This document shows, one piece after another, positions 11,315 through 24,864 of a stretch of 64,000 nt of DNA. Position 1 is the first letter of the stretch. Each line of letters starts with the position of its first letter. The translations under genes were made by a program, and so were the position numbers. The stretch lies in the NCBI GenBank assembly GCA_026008535.1, contig BRKX01000002.1, positions 34,463,501 to 34,527,500 of the forward strand. Reading direction: 5' to 3'. The DNA is from Perilla frutescens. Taxonomy: Eukaryota > Streptophyta > Magnoliopsida > Lamiales > Lamiaceae. The notes under the pieces were generated by a model that was given only the letters and a program-made list of their open reading frames with translations, searched no databases and had not been told where the DNA came from.

Positions 11315-13100
11315 ACAGTTATCCTTGTCTATCACACGTGTTATGATTACATTTGTAATTAGGTTTTAATTTTGTAATGAAACATGTGGAGCATGTGATG
11401 ATACCATACAAAAAACACTTTTCTTTTAGGAGAATGCATGCACCGTTTGACAAGTGGAGCTCAATTGTTTGCACTTTTTCCATGGCTAGACAAAGCAGTT
11501 CCTATATGGATAGAAACCACTTACAAGTGGACCTTATTTATGTCAAAAAGTTTTAACTATTTTGGATGAAGCAAATATTGTTCATAACTTAGTGAAGCGA
11601 TTGAGTTTGTGGTCAAAATCTATGAGTTATAATCCTGGCCTGTCAATCCGTGGGTTCTTTTTTTTTTCTGTATCTTTTATATGTGATTTGCGAACTAATT
11701 GCATGAAATTGATGTTTACCTAAAGAGCACCATCAAGTGCAATGTGTGAGTTTCCATCTGTCACAAAAGAGAGAAGAAGAAGAAGAAGAAACGAACGCAT
11801 CTTAAAAGGTGTGTGTGGATTGAATTCGAGGTTGACCGTTTTATTAATGTTTTGGAAGAGACTATATATATATATATAGAGAGAGAGAGTAATTTAACAT
11901 ATGGTAGATTGCATTGGATTATTAGTGTTTATGGGATAAGATGGGGTAATTGTAAACATAGGATTGATTATAGGTAGCGACAATAATCGGTGTCAGTTAT
12001 GTCGGAAATGCACTAATGCGATTTCAAGTTTAGTGGAAGTCGTTGTTCCAACGACGACTCACCCACTCAAATCAAAGAACTTGGCAAAGCTAATGAGAGT
12101 GGGTCGGCCCATTATTTCTAATTTTATAAATTTATCCCAAATAAAATAAATTTAAATACATTTATAAGTATACTTATAAATACATTTGTTCTGTTATTAT
12201 TGATAAATGGAATCAACTATAAATAAAAAGCACATGCTAGAACTAAAGAAAAAAAAAGATGAAAGAAACGATGAATTCCGACCATATTTGAATTTAAAAT
12301 GAATATATTTATATAAATTTTTAAGTGAATCTTGATAAATATTTAATAAAATGTATCCCAAAAATAAAGAATGAGAATGAAACTGAAACTTGCTCTCGTC
12401 TATAAATAAACGACGCCTATATATATACATGAATTAATGTTACATATATAGTATAGGGACTAGGGTGGGTCATAGAATTGTCATCGGTTTCGCTTTCGTA
12501 ACCGTGGTAAATTCCTTTTTAAAGGACATTTAATTGACAGTACAATGTAAGGTCCAGGTCTAGCTTCTTGGATTGTCTCAATTCATTCAATTCTTCTCAC
12601 ATATTTCAACTATTTACAAATATACCATAACATGTCGGCATGCCCACACTGTTCACTTAATATATTTATTTAATTTAGATATTTCGTTTTAACAAATCTG
12701 TATTATGTTATATGTCCAAGATATTTGGGGAGCTTGAATTAATTAATTTAGTTCGTTCGTGTAAATTAAACAATCATTTGGCAGTTTTTCTGATCCGAAT
12801 TATTTGATTTGGGTTTTTGTTTGATTTTGTCTTTTTATATCAAAGACTATAGGTAAATTAAAAATATAAAAATATATTAGTTGTCTATCAGTTTGTTTTT
12901 GCTCAAGCTGTTGCTTTGAAATCTCTCTAATTGCACTTTGTTTTTGGACATATAATGAAATCGTCTTTTTTTCCCGTGATTTTTCATATTTTCCACGTAA
13001 ATTTTGTGTTCTTTATTTTTTTTAAAATTTCTATTTGCTTCATCAATTTTATATCACTCGTTTTAGCCGTGTTTCTTGTCTAGTTGTTTGGGCTCTTGTG
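11310..13100. other. AT-rich intergenic DNA
   Basis: Only short simple repeats are present, such as (GAA)n at about 11770-11790 and TA plus GA runs at about 11866-11890. I see no gene or classifiable element. Confidence 0.4.
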
Positions 13101-13650
13101 TAGGGTCTCCTGAACAATTTAGGATATTTTGTTGCAAACAAGTAATGAATTTTTGCCATTATTAATTTAGGATTGGGTTTTATTGCGACAAAGTAATTAA
13201 ATAGATGATATGAATGGTGATAATGCCATTAATTATATGCAAAGTCCATTTCATTTATATAAGGAAACACAAAATAAAATATAGTTTTACAGTAATAAAA
13301 ACGAAATGAAGAAGTGATGCGGAAGAGGCTGCATTATTATTTCTTGATAAATTTGAGCTTTTAGCAAGATGCAAAAAGCCAAGTTAATTACCTTTTACAA
13401 TTTTTATGCTTTATTATTAGTTTTAGTATTTATTTTTGCATGTTTCCTTTTATGCATATTTCCTTTTAAGTTTACAGACTTTTCCTATTTAGGATTTGGT
13501 TTATTGCTAGTCCTATTTAAAGGCTAGCCTCGTTTACATTAGAACTTGGTTTTTTGATTAATAAAGTTTAAGTTTCGTTCAATCTTCGGTATTCTTTCGA
13601 ATCAACGAAGTTATTGTTCTTCACGTTATCCCTGCGCTACATCAAGAAGT
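13100..13650 (+). mobile_element. Possible LTR fragment of a retrotransposon
   Basis: The block around 13440-13640 has promoter-to-terminator features typical of plant LTRs: cctatttaaaggctagcc (TATA-like), then gattaataaagtttaag (polyadenylation-like), then a 3' part ending gcgctacatcaag. I found no matching second LTR, no terminal dinucleotides with a target duplication, and no coding part. Low confidence. Confidence 0.3.
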
Positions 13651-13992
13651 AAATATATTGAGATGACAATTCAATTAGCAATAATAGAGTAGCAAAAAAA
13701 TAAAAAACAATGATCGATAAATATACACGGGAACAAGTACATAAAGACATCTTCTAAGAAAATTAAATGACTTTAGATTAGAACTAAGAAAGAGAAGATC
13801 AAACCAAGGCAAACACTAGACACAAAATAATGGAATTAAAATCACAAAATTTAAATAATATATGTAATCCCCCTAGGGCCTAGACTTTTTGCTATTCATT
13901 TCATGTACCCTGTGTCAATTTGATAATCTTTTTTATAAAAAAATTATGTACTCTTCCTAATTAATTAAAGACTTATTATAAATATTTTGAAG

Positions 13993-14586
13993 TCAACGAG
14001 CAATATCGGATCTCGTGGTAGTATAGCCCAATTGTTGCTCCATCTCCCAACTTAGCTTTGGCGCAGCCTCGTCATGTTTTGGAACATAATCCTGCATTAT
14101 AATATTCTAAAGTATTAACTAATTTAGAGAAATTTGAGATAAAAGATAGAAGACTGGTAAAAACAAACTTCTATTTCTTGGAAGAAAAGCTAGCTCTAGT
14201 CTCTAGATTAAGTTAAAATTTATATTATTATGATTGGATTAGAGAAAATTAAGTTTAATTAGATGTTACTGTATGTTTGTGATATATACTTATATATAGG
14301 AATAGGTAAAATGAGAAGTGAATTATGGAGTTGAGACAAATTTAAGAAATTAGGGAAATGGTAGTTGAGCATGACCGATGTGGTACCTCAAGCTTGGACA
14401 TTAGTTCTTGGGCAGTTTGGGCAGACAAAATTATGTGTCGGGCAGATGGTGCAATGAAACCCTCATCCACAGCTTTGTCTATGAAACATAGCAATGAGTT
14501 GTAGTACCCATCTACATTAAGTAAACCTACCTGTAATTATATATACATTTCAACAACAACAACAACAAAAAAAAAACACAATAATA

Positions 14587-14650
<64 letters not shown>

Positions 14651-16007
14651 CCGGTTTGTCATGAATTCCAAGTTGAGCCCAAGTTATGACTTCCAACAGT
14701 TCCTCCAATGTACCATACCCACCTGCAGCAATATTTAGAAAAAAAAAAACAACCAATTTGAGACTATTCTGCCTAATTTAAAATTAAAGTACGATTGTTG
14801 ATTATTACTTCCACATGATCAGTCAGTAACATGTAAATGTGATGATGAGTCATCAAACTCCCAATCAACAGATTGTCAATAACTGAGTTTGTGATTCAGA
14901 TAACTTCACCAACTCCTTTCTTAATTAACTACCTGCAACTTTTTGTTTTGAAGAATGAAATTTTATAACTAATTAGGAGTGCTAAAATTTAACCTGGTAG
15001 GGCTATAAATGCATCTGCTTGTCTAGCCATCTCTGCCTTCCTCTGGTGCATACCAGAAACAGCTCTCACTTCTCCCACTGGCTCCCCTGTTATCTGAAAT
15101 CACGGAAAGAAACGAAACGAGGTGTTGATGAAATACATCTAGATTCTAGTATTTGTTCATATATACATGCATAATGAATTATTAATTATATCAGAAAGGA
15201 GAATTTTCTTGGAAGTTAGAAATAAAATTACCTCTCTAGGCATGAGAGTTTTGGGAATCACCCTGCATAAAAGAAAGACGATAAATGATGATTTAATTAA
15301 TAGATGGAGAAAAATGAAGGAAATAAAATAACTATTTTACCCTAACACGTGGCGGCCACCATTATACACAGCTTGAGAAACCAGACCCATTAATCCTATG
15401 CTTCCACCTCCGTATACCAAGTCTATGTTCCTTTCAACCTGTCCATAATTAATACCTAGCTTTTCAAATTTCAACACATACATACATACATACATATAAA
15501 CACCACTTGCATTAACACCAAATAAAATTTCAACATGAACACCATACTATATCAAATTAATAGTATCTCTTAACAGATACCAAGAAAAAAAAAACAATCA
15601 ATCTGATCACCATGATCACGACGACCAGTTGGGCCCAATTTTTGAACTGATAAAATAAAACTTCAATCTTTTGAATATAAATAAACATCATAAATTGACA
15701 TATTTTTTACAGTTTTAATTTCCGATCCCCAGACAGAAACTAAGTAGGTATATATTAGACATTTCTTGATAATTAATAAGTAAGAATCAAGCTACGAAAG
15801 TCTTGGCTTGGAGAGATGGTACGCGACCTCCTCTCCTCTATACGAAGAAGAAAGAAAAGAGTAAATTAAATAAAATTTTACCAGTTCTTTTCCAAGCTGA
15901 ACTGCAGCAAGCTGGTAGCTAGGTTTCTTGCCAGGGCTGCTTCCACAGAAAACACAGATTCTCTTGAATCTTGATGCTTTTGTGGGCTGCTGCAAATTAT
16001 TTTCCAT
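13993..16007 (-). CDS. LOG: Cytokinin riboside 5'-monophosphate phosphoribohydrolase (LONELY GUY family)
   Basis: Minus-strand exons in order: 16007-15882, 15438-15341, 15262-15232, 15093-14994, 14722-14652, 14530-14387, 14091-13993. All are GT-AG and the joined frame gives 222 residues, normal for LOG. The enzyme releases free active cytokinin bases from nucleotide precursors in one step, usually in the cytosol and nucleus. Visible motifs: [12 protein letters not shown] (residues 15-26), [10 protein letters not shown] in exon 2, IPKTLMPRE (77-85), HQRKAEMAR, and the diagnostic nucleotide-site motif PGGYGTLEE (118-126). The tail [14 protein letters not shown] is variable in the family. The start chosen is the only Met ahead of the conserved core, and its exon has an in-frame donor. 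Intron 5 is only 121 bp and more than half of it is an (ATT)n repeat starting just after the donor. The gene appears intact; which LOG paralogue it is cannot be told here. Confidence 0.95.
14580..14646. repeat. (AAT)n microsatellite inside LOG intron 5
   Basis: About 22 AAT units fill most of the 121-bp intron. On the coding strand they read (ATT)n and begin within a few bases of the 5' splice donor at 14651-14650. Confidence 0.95.
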
Positions 16008-16099
16008 TGCAATAAAATAAAATAAATATATATTGTTGGGAGAAAAGAATCAGGATTCAGGAATGAGTTTTTGTTCAGCAAGTTTTGTGGAAATTCTGA

Positions 16100-17690
16100 T
16101 ATTTGGAGTTGAGAAACAAGAATAAATATTGTAGAAAGGAATGAAGAGATTGACAGGTATTTTGCTATGTTATTGGTCCCCTTTTTATATCCAAATCACT
16201 ATGCACCTCGGCACTTGCATTTTTCACTCTCTTTTTTATTATAAAAAATGGTTTACATTATTTTATTTAGCAATTCGGTGTTTTGGTGTCATTTTCAGCC
16301 TAAAGTCCACAGGAAAAAAGAAAAAAAAAAAAAAATGAACTATTGGAGTGCGTCATATTTCTTTTAATGGGGTTTTTTCATTGTTCCTAAGTCTTGGAAT
16401 TTATGTTGCTCCAGTGCATTTAGAGATGTCACTTCAAGCCGAAATTGATGAGTTGATCTGAACAATTGGAGAGCAAAAAAAGTTAGAGTAAGAAAATTCT
16501 AGTCTGATTAACCATAGTCGAATAGCCCGACAATCTAATAACGCTAGTTTGGAATTAAGTAAGTTACGTTGGTCTAAATAGCCTCATGCACAACCCTATA
16601 GAACTAACTCGAAATTGAGCGGACTGGCTCGATTGACATCTTTGACGGCCACATATATGTTTTTCGAATTTGAATGATATATTTTATAACATAATTGTTT
16701 TATTTTATTTATTATGTTATTAAAACATTTAATTTGAGTATATTTATATTGTGCGTTACGCTAGTGCAATCCTCTAATTCTCATTTTCTTTTTCACCCAA
16801 CCGTTGCCGGGCATGAGTATTTAAAAGATTCTACCAACTAAAAATGATCGATATAGGAATTTTGTTAAAAACATATGTAGCAACAATTAGTTCAATGATT
16901 GAAATAGAAAATGAAATACAATTTTAGAACGTAGTATAACAAATTAAAATAAGAGTTGAAATCACCCTTTTTAAAAAAAAAAAAAAATTGTGACAAAGAT
17001 TGGATTTGCGTCCTTTTTATCCTATGCCAGAATACTAATGGCAGTAATTATTTAACTATTGGACGTGATTAAATTAGTACTTTTTTTTTTGCGATTGATA
17101 ACTCCCAGTCTCATAAAATTTGATTAAAATAATCACTTACACGAAACCAAAAACATGCAAAATTTATTATGCCATGCTACCATTTTCACGACCGGGTCAA
17201 GTTCTATTAATTTGGTTTTATATATATCAACTAAAAGATGAAGATCAACGTGTATATATACTATTATCTTTACTTTTAAAAAGTATACTGAATAATGTAA
17301 TTCCACGCGACACGGATTACCATTTTTTAAATATATATCTATATATATATATATATAGAAGTATAATGTGATTTATGTTAATGAACTTGTTATTATATTA
17401 TTGAATTCTAATGAACTTTGTTAAAATCACGTCATTAATTAGCTCCTAACGTGTGTGGAAATTTCAAACCACGATATTGATTATATATATATATATATAT
17501 ATATATCATTTTGTTCTTTATAATATATTTAGGATCGAATACATGATTTTAATAATATATTCATGTCCACAACTACACACACATAATATGTGAAAATGAA
17601 CATTTGCATGGAAAATACATTCAATTATATATTCCACTAAATATATTATTTGCGAGCCCGATAATACAACTATATTTATTTTAGACACGA
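16100..17690. other. LOG upstream region and AT-rich intergenic DNA
   Basis: The LOG promoter should lie in the first few hundred bases above 16007. A CCAAT (minus strand) is visible near 16173, but no secure TATA. Further on are poly(A) runs (about 16317-16335 and 16974-16987) and TA runs (about 17330-17356 and 17483-17506). No gene is seen. Confidence 0.35.
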
Positions 17691-18610
17691 AACTCAAAAT
17701 ATAAATAGGAACCGATCCCCATTATAGAACCTAGAAATCAATCAGATTCACTCATTTTGATGACATGTAAAAAGACGGGTGTCATATTTATAAATATGAT
17801 AAATTCGAATATCAAGGGTATTTCAATTTTTTTTTCAAAAAGTGATGTCATTACTTTATTAAAAATTGTCAAAACTTCAAATAATCATAATTTAATCATT
17901 TTTTTTATTCAATTTACGCAAAGAATATATAAAATTAAAGATTTTCCATACTCTTTCATTTATATTCCATGTTGCATATATTTGTTGACCAAAAATTGAT
18001 GACAAATACAAAAAATCAATTTTCATACTTATAAAAGTTGTAATTGTCAGACATTGTTAATATGTTGTCACAATATTGCTCATATCTTAGTATTTATATT
18101 ATTGTTAATATGATTTTTTTAAAAGTTTTACACGATACTTGACTTTGAACGTCAAGTTGCTTTTTTGGGAAAATGGTTAAAGTATAAGCCATGTATAATT
18201 GGAAAGCTATATAGTCGAGTTGATTTTTCAACAAAAAAAAAAGAATTTAAAAAAAAATATTAAGTGTTTAGAAAATTATGGTTATTTGATTGAATACTAT
18301 CGATTCATTGCGAAAATTGTAAAAAAAAAAAAGGGTTCAAATCAAACCAATATACTTATAAGACATATTTGCAAATCATTATTCGCATATTAGCATGTAA
18401 TATGTTACTAATATATTAGCAATATGATGTATGAATGATATATATTACACAATATTATTTTAAACGTGGTCTTATGTAATATGAGCGATGCTTAACACTA
18501 TGATCTCATGATGAAATTAGCAATATGAGTATATCTCATGTTAGCAACATAATTTTTTGATGTTAGCAACATATATATCTCTCATGTTAGCATTTTGATA
18601 CGACGCCTGA
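17690..18610 (+). mobile_element. Copy of the long-inverted-repeat element family (non-autonomous)
   Basis: The left part (aggaacc.. gaacctagaaatcaat) matches the left end of the repeat at about 41797. The body at 17765-18060 matches the reverse complement of about 42640-42900, including a conserved block with 'attaaagat', 'ctctttcat', 'gttgcatat' and 'aaaattgat'. The segment near 18400-18600 carries repeated 'gttagcaacat' words. No coding capacity. Confidence 0.55.
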
Positions 18611-19327
18611 AAAGACAATGATTTTAAAGTATTGTCCATTTAATTTCGGGAATTGGGCCTGAAATTTGAAAAACATATATAATAAAATTTCTAAATTATG
18701 AAAATAATCCCACTTTCATTAATTTCTCAAATATCACAAGTTTGTCATCTAATTTTAACTAAAACATTAACTGAATTCTGACCATTAAATCTAATTAAAT
18801 TTAGGACTTGGATTGATTCATATGTTCTCAACGAGATTTGATGTGTATTTGATCATTTTTCTGTCTCTATATATATAATTCCAGAATTAAATGTGTCTTG
18901 TTTAATGAAAATTTTACCGCCAGGAATGTATACGAGTGTCTTGTTGTACGGAAATTTGATTGCGCGCACAACAAAAATAAGCATATGGTGCATAAATAAT
19001 TTTGATGAAATTAAATTGACAATAATTAATGTGATGGTGGGATCCAATGAATGCCGCTGTCGAGAGACGGTGCCGTATAGAGTTTGCACGTGCAATTGAC
19101 TCGAAGCCACACCTTTTATATGGGCTAAAATTCCAATAAATATTTAACTTATTATTGAAATTGAAGTTAGCCTCCATCCACATATATTTATTCAGACCAA
19201 AATTCTCCTCTTACTGGACTATAGAGCTAGAGCCCTACTCCTACTATATTTATTCAGGTTCTTGACTACCAATGCCTAATTAATACCCATTTCACACACA
19301 CCACATGTCATATACGGTCCACCCTTT

Positions 19328-19799
19328 GTGTTTCACTCCTCCGTAGAGCTTTCAAATTATGATTTTTTTTTTATAAATTTTTCTTCAATTTCATTATTTA
19401 TTTATTTATTTATTTTTATTTTATAAATTTTTATTTAGGGTTCATCCTAATCAATTAGGATTTATAATTATATTTTAGTACTCAATTTTCAGTTTTAAAT
19501 TAATAATTCATTATTATGCTTGATTATTTCATAATTAAATTTTATATAATTTTTAATTCATTTTTATTGGTACATATCAATTATGATTATTTATATTATA
19601 AAAAGATTATTTTATAATAAATATTTACTCTCTCCGTCCCAATTACATAGTCCACTTTATCCTCTCACGTAGATTAAAAATATTTATGAAAACGGGATAT
19701 TAAAGGTTAACTTTCATTATTAACTTATTTAAAATTTATGACTTCAAAAAATTTAAATGATTGATTTTTAATTTTCAAGACCTAACAGGAATATATAAG

Positions 19800-19835
<36 letters not shown>

Positions 19836-19889
19836 AACTGATGGAGTATTAAAATTATAAATTTGATATTAAAATAGGGAGTGAAACAC
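19328..19889. mobile_element. Terminal-inverted-repeat element interrupted by a Stowaway-like MITE
   Basis: Perfect 12-bp inverted termini: GTGTTTCACTCC at 19328-19339 and GGAGTGAAACAC at 19878-19889. The interior (19430-19625 and 19850-19880) is homologous to 48760-48970. No target duplication is obvious. At 19628-19846 the element is interrupted by a second, TA-flanked element. Non-coding and non-autonomous. Confidence 0.7.
19628..19846. mobile_element. Stowaway-like (Tc1/mariner) MITE, nested
   Basis: It starts CTCTCTCCGTCCCAATTACA and ends ..GGAACTGATGGAG, the typical Stowaway CTCCxTCCGTYCC-type inverted termini, with TA on each side (19626-19627 and 19847-19848). It contains a (TA)n run at 19804-19833. 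The related element at 48.7-49.0 kb lacks it at the same internal position, giving an empty-site comparison. Confidence 0.75.
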
Positions 19890-22100
19890 GAGAAAATGCA
19901 ATATGAAATTTTGAACCGTTGTTCAGATCCATATTGGATTATTGTTTCAATTTTGGATGATGACAATAGTCTATTCAATGAAATAACATGGTTGCAAGAA
20001 AATCATGTTGTCCACCAATAATTAAAACGACGTAGGAACATAATAAAGATTTATATATGTCTTTTTTATCTAAATTTTATATGATCTACATTTTTAGTTA
20101 ACGTCTGGCGATTCAAACTATGGTTTAGGCATCGGGGATGCATCACATCTAGTCACATGAATGGTAGTTTATCAATCTAAGCTAGGGACACTATAAATAT
20201 GTCAAATCATATTCTATGGTAATTAATTAGAACTTTTAATTTAGCTCTTTTACTTGTTTTCTGCCCACATTTATTAATTTCTATCTTTTAGCTAAATTTG
20301 ATTTTGAAATAGAGGATCGAGTTAAGTTCATAGAGATCAATATTCCAACCTTGATCGCCTTACTGCGGTTTTGGAATATAATGTTTGGTTTTATTTTCAG
20401 TCCCAATTTGTAGTCTTTAATATTTTCAATTCAAGTTACAGGGTATTTTAATTTTGTAAAACAATAATGATTCTGGCCTGGTTTGTGACAAATGATTTGA
20501 TATTTAGATTTTTAGATTTGGAAACTTAAAATATATATTTGATGGTTATTTTTCACAAAACAAAAAAGGGGGTAATATAGAATTGAAAAATGTGCAAGTA
20601 AAATAAATATATTTTCAATGTTTTGCATAATACTACACATGCGTTTGAAAACGAAAATAAACAGCACCTTAAAATCTTGGGTTGATGAGTTTCAAATAAA
20701 AAAATTAAAATAAAAATATTGGATTTATAGCCCCTAGAAATTAACCGTAGCAAAATCGAATTTCATTCAATGTAATAATTTCTTATCTAATTTTACCAGT
20801 TGTACAATTTTGTGTGTATATAGTGCAGTACAATACGATACAATGATACAACATAAGCTAAAATATACATTGTAAAAATATTCTACAAACATCATTCTAA
20901 CCGATTCCCATGCATATTTCGCTACACTATACTCGTAGACAACGTGCGACGAATAAGAATTTCATGAATAATTTTGAATCTGGACAACAATAAAAAATTA
21001 TGAATAAAATTAATCCTAAATAGTAAAAACTGCATTATATTTGTATCTAGTTTCCAATAAATTGATACCATTAATTAGATCACAAAAACTTTAACATGGT
21101 ATAGAATATAATGTTCACGAAAAATTACACATTAATTGCGACATTTTTCTCTCTCTCTTTTCTAAAAAAATAATACATTTTTTTGCATAATATATGCTTT
21201 CCATATGCACAAGTGGTCCACAAATTCATGATCACAAAATAAATTTTGACCACCCAATTATTTGATTAGAAGATGATAAAAACCACGTTTGTACACAAAA
21301 AAAACAAAAAAAAAACAAATTTGGCTTGGCTTAAAGTTGCTGGGGGCTACGCATTTGCGTTGAAGATGCATTTTACACTAACGACTAATCATTGACACAC
21401 TAGCTCTTCATTATTTCGATAATGCGTAATTTCGATGGTTTGCCTATATAAATATTTCTGTAAATTATATTCAACACCACTATCAATTTTCTATACATTA
21501 TGAAGATAATTAGCTGACGTGTCACGCAATAAATCATTGATTTTTGTGATTAGATGATAATTAGTTGAACCTAAAAGTATAAGGGCTATTTCCAAGAAGA
21601 TTCTCTCCAACAAAATGGAGACTTTTTATAAAAATATTTAATAATTACTGGGATTATTAATCAAATAGTATTTTAGTTAAAGTATGCCTTTGAAGGCGGG
21701 TACAAGGAGTGTTCAAATAGCATTTTGCTTCTCCATCTTCAACTTTCCAAATGGGGAAATCTTAGTAGCTAATGACATCATGCCAATCATACCAATTTAA
21801 TTTCACCTACAAATTAGAGTAAACTTTCTTTGGGGTAAGAATTATTTCGGATTTGTATCAATATTTCTTATATGCGTGGGTAAGAATTATCCCCAACTGT
21901 CAAATAAATTGAGAATTGCACTACCTGTAGATCGTAAAAATTGTGTCATATTAATATATGTATATATACATATATATTATGTATGTGGTCAAAGACTCAA
22001 CCTTTTGTGTGGCTAATCAAATTTACTTAAAACTTCCATTCACCTAAATCAAACATTGTTGACACTAAACTTTCCAAAAATTCGCAACTAAAAGAATATA
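19890..22100. other. AT-rich intergenic DNA
   Basis: No gene and no classifiable repeat were seen. A short A-rich run (about 21298-21318) and a TA-rich palindromic patch (about 21952-21980) are present. Confidence 0.35.
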
Positions 22101-22109
22101 ATCTTTTTA

Positions 22110-22520
22110 GGCAATGTTTGGTATATTGGTACGGATATACCCACATTAATAAAATCTAGATTGCTTTGAAAGATAATTGCGTATTAACTATTTTAATTGT
22201 GTGTTTGGTTATTAAGATAAATATACTAATATTGTTTCACACATGTGTTTGGTACATTGTTTTATTTAGTAGACTAAGTTCTGGAATGAGTAAATTAGTT
22301 AAGGCAATGTTTGGTAACCTAGATAAAGACATATATACTAAGATTGCTACGCCAGAAACTGTATCCGAGGGGGGGCGTCGGATACATTATCCAGCCGAAT
22401 CAGTAAATTACACTCCGGGCCTCGCGTTAAGACCGGGCCTCGCGTGAACGAATAATGACTACCAAACACATGGTTCTTGCTAGATACTTATACTAATATG
22501 TCTTTATCCAGTTATTGTTG
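22110..22520. mobile_element. Tourist-like MITE or composite with 'GTTTGGT' motifs and a GC-rich core
   Basis: 'ggcaatgtttggta' occurs at 22110 and again, as 'aaggcaatgtttggtaac', at 22302. From the second, GATAAAGACATATATACTAAG at about 22321 is mirrored by cttatactaatatgtctttatc at about 22485-22507, forming inverted arms. 'accaaacaca' lies inside the right arm at about 22462. The core at 22361-22447 is unusually GC-rich, with two near-adjacent copies of CCGGGCCTCGCGT. Non-coding. Confidence 0.5.
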
Positions 22521-24570
22521 TAAAAAAAAAAAAAAAAACTAATTGGCAATTCATTGGGTTTTTGAAAAGCAACTCCAATTAATTCTTTACAATCAAAATA
22601 TATACAATTTTTGTTCTAGTACAAAGCAATTAATTTTTTTCCAAAATAAATAAATAAATAATTGGTAACCAATTAAGATTTTTGAGGTAACTATATAGAT
22701 GCACATTTATCTTAAAAACAACAAATTCTTTTCCTTATCTTTTTTTTCCCACTTCTAGTCCCACAAATTATGAATAAATAAAGAAAAAAAGAATTGATAG
22801 AGACTGCAACTATTTCATCTGAATCAAAATTTGAAAGGAATTAAGGAAAGACACTGGCTTTATCCAAAAACATATCTTTAAAACTTTCCCTCTTTGCTTT
22901 TTTATTTTATTTGTTCTTGTAAAGTTTGAACACATAAAAGTTGCTTGAACAATGGAATATGTCTTCATGCCGCCACTACTACTACATTAGACTTTTTGGG
23001 TTTTGAGGAATATTCTATCTCAATATATAGACTATCACTATTAATCTATGCACTCCAAACTCTCTCTCTCTCTAGATCTTCAAACTAAAATTAAATCTTA
23101 TGTTTATTTATTAATTTTCTTTTATAAATATCGAAAACTGTAAAATAGTCGTAATAAAGAGAATAATAAAATATTTTTATAGCAATATGTGTTTTTAACA
23201 ATATGAAGTCATGATTGAAGCCACTAAAGGTGTTACCAGGTTCTTATGGTTGACATATGAACCCGATAACATGATTCCATTTGAACTCAGTAACACCCAT
23301 AACAGGCTTATGTAAAAACTATAAGGTTCATGTTGCTGAAAAAAATATCTTTCTAATATATTTAAAAAGTATATTTTCATTTTGACTACAAATTAAAAAC
23401 CATTACCATTTACTTATCAAATATGAGGAAGGCATAGTGAGGTAATTCTTAGATTTTGAAAATAAGAATACAACTATATATATATATATATATATTATTC
23501 CCCGTGCAATGTAGGAGTGTAAAACTAGTAAAGATAAAGAAAGATGGTAAAGCACTATATTGGAAAATGGGGTTTGGAAAGAAAAAAAAGGGAAGAGAGA
23601 TGGAAAATGATGTATCAAGAAAAAAAAGGAAACAATGAATAGTAGTTTGAACAAACATTACCCCATTAATATTGTTTGTTTGGTTGATGAAGAATATCGC
23701 CTATTCATCATGCATGTTCCCACTATGATAATTTTTTTTAAAAAAATATATTTAATTTTGGTGGGGGTCTTTAGATAAGGGTGTGCACGTGGTGGTATCT
23801 CTGTCTCAAATAGTGTTTGCCCCCCTTTCCCCCTCAATCTCAATCCAAATCCAAATCCCCTCTTTTAATCATCCCTTATTTAGAGGGTGTTTGGTGAACC
23901 CTATTCAAAACTATCTTTTAATTAATAAACCTTACAAATATATCCAATTTCCTATGCATTAAACACCTCCCACACTGTTGATCATCCATATATGAAATTT
24001 TTAATGGACACTAGCTTTTCCGTGTTTGCATTTTATAATAAGATTATCTTTATCATTGTATGATCAACGTGGTTGTTACTTTCTTATAAATTAACTTTAT
24101 TAGAAACATATGTAATTCCGTTTTATTATGAATGAATTGTAATTTAGGATTACAAAGTCTTGTGATTAATTAATTTAATGGGTGTAGGGGAAGACTGGCA
24201 TATAAAGGACAAACATTCTATGGAATATATAATTTCAAAAATACAATTTGGAAATCTCGCTATTAGTGTTAATATCCAATTCATTGTCTCAACAATTCAT
24301 AAATTCATCGAAAAATTTAATTAAAAGAAATCCCAAGTTATCCTCAATTTTTCCCAATAAGGGTTATTTTGCTACGTACAAATTTACAATTAAAATATTG
24401 AACTTAGAATAATGTTTCCAGATAAAATATTATTCCGGAAATTCATCGTTTTAAGAATGGGTTTTAATTAAACCCTTTAATATTTTATTTCGAGTTCGTA
24501 AGTTATTCTTTTGAAATATATCAAATAATACGTTTTAATTGTAAGCTCTCCACGTCTTGTAAACTTCTTA
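22521..24570. other. AT-rich intergenic DNA with simple repeats
   Basis: Poly(A) at 22524-22539, a TA run at about 23477-23495, and a C-rich stretch near 23820-23870. No credible gene. Confidence 0.35.
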
Positions 24571-24578
24571 AAAATATA

Positions 24579-24819
24579 CTCTCTCCATTTCTGAACAAGT
24601 GTCATTCTATCATTTTAATTTTGTTTTAAAAAATGTCATTCTACAAATTCGAGATAAAAAATCACATTTTTCACATATTTACCCTCATTTAATGTATTTA
24701 AACCTCTATATTTAATTTATTTAATATATTGACACAAGAGTGTATTAGATAATTTAATTAGTTTATTAATTTGTGTGAATTCATTGAAAATGACATTTAT
24801 ATAAAAATTGAGGGACTAC
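24579..24819. mobile_element. Stowaway-like MITE, second copy type
   Basis: It starts CTCTCTCCATTTCTGAACAA..TGTCATTCT and ends AATGACATTTATATAAAAAT..GGGACTAC, so the reverse complement of the end resembles the start (..TCCCTCAATTT..AAATGTCATT). TA flanks both sides (24577-24578 and 24820-24821). About 241 bp, non-coding. Confidence 0.7.
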
Positions 24820-24864
24820 TAATTAAAAATAATTTTTTTAAATTCTTCTTTTATTAATTATTCC

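Noticed and set aside
16785..16815. Possible tRNA or conserved RNA near 'cacccaaccgttgccggg'
   Set aside because: No cloverleaf or pol III boxes could be arranged around it.
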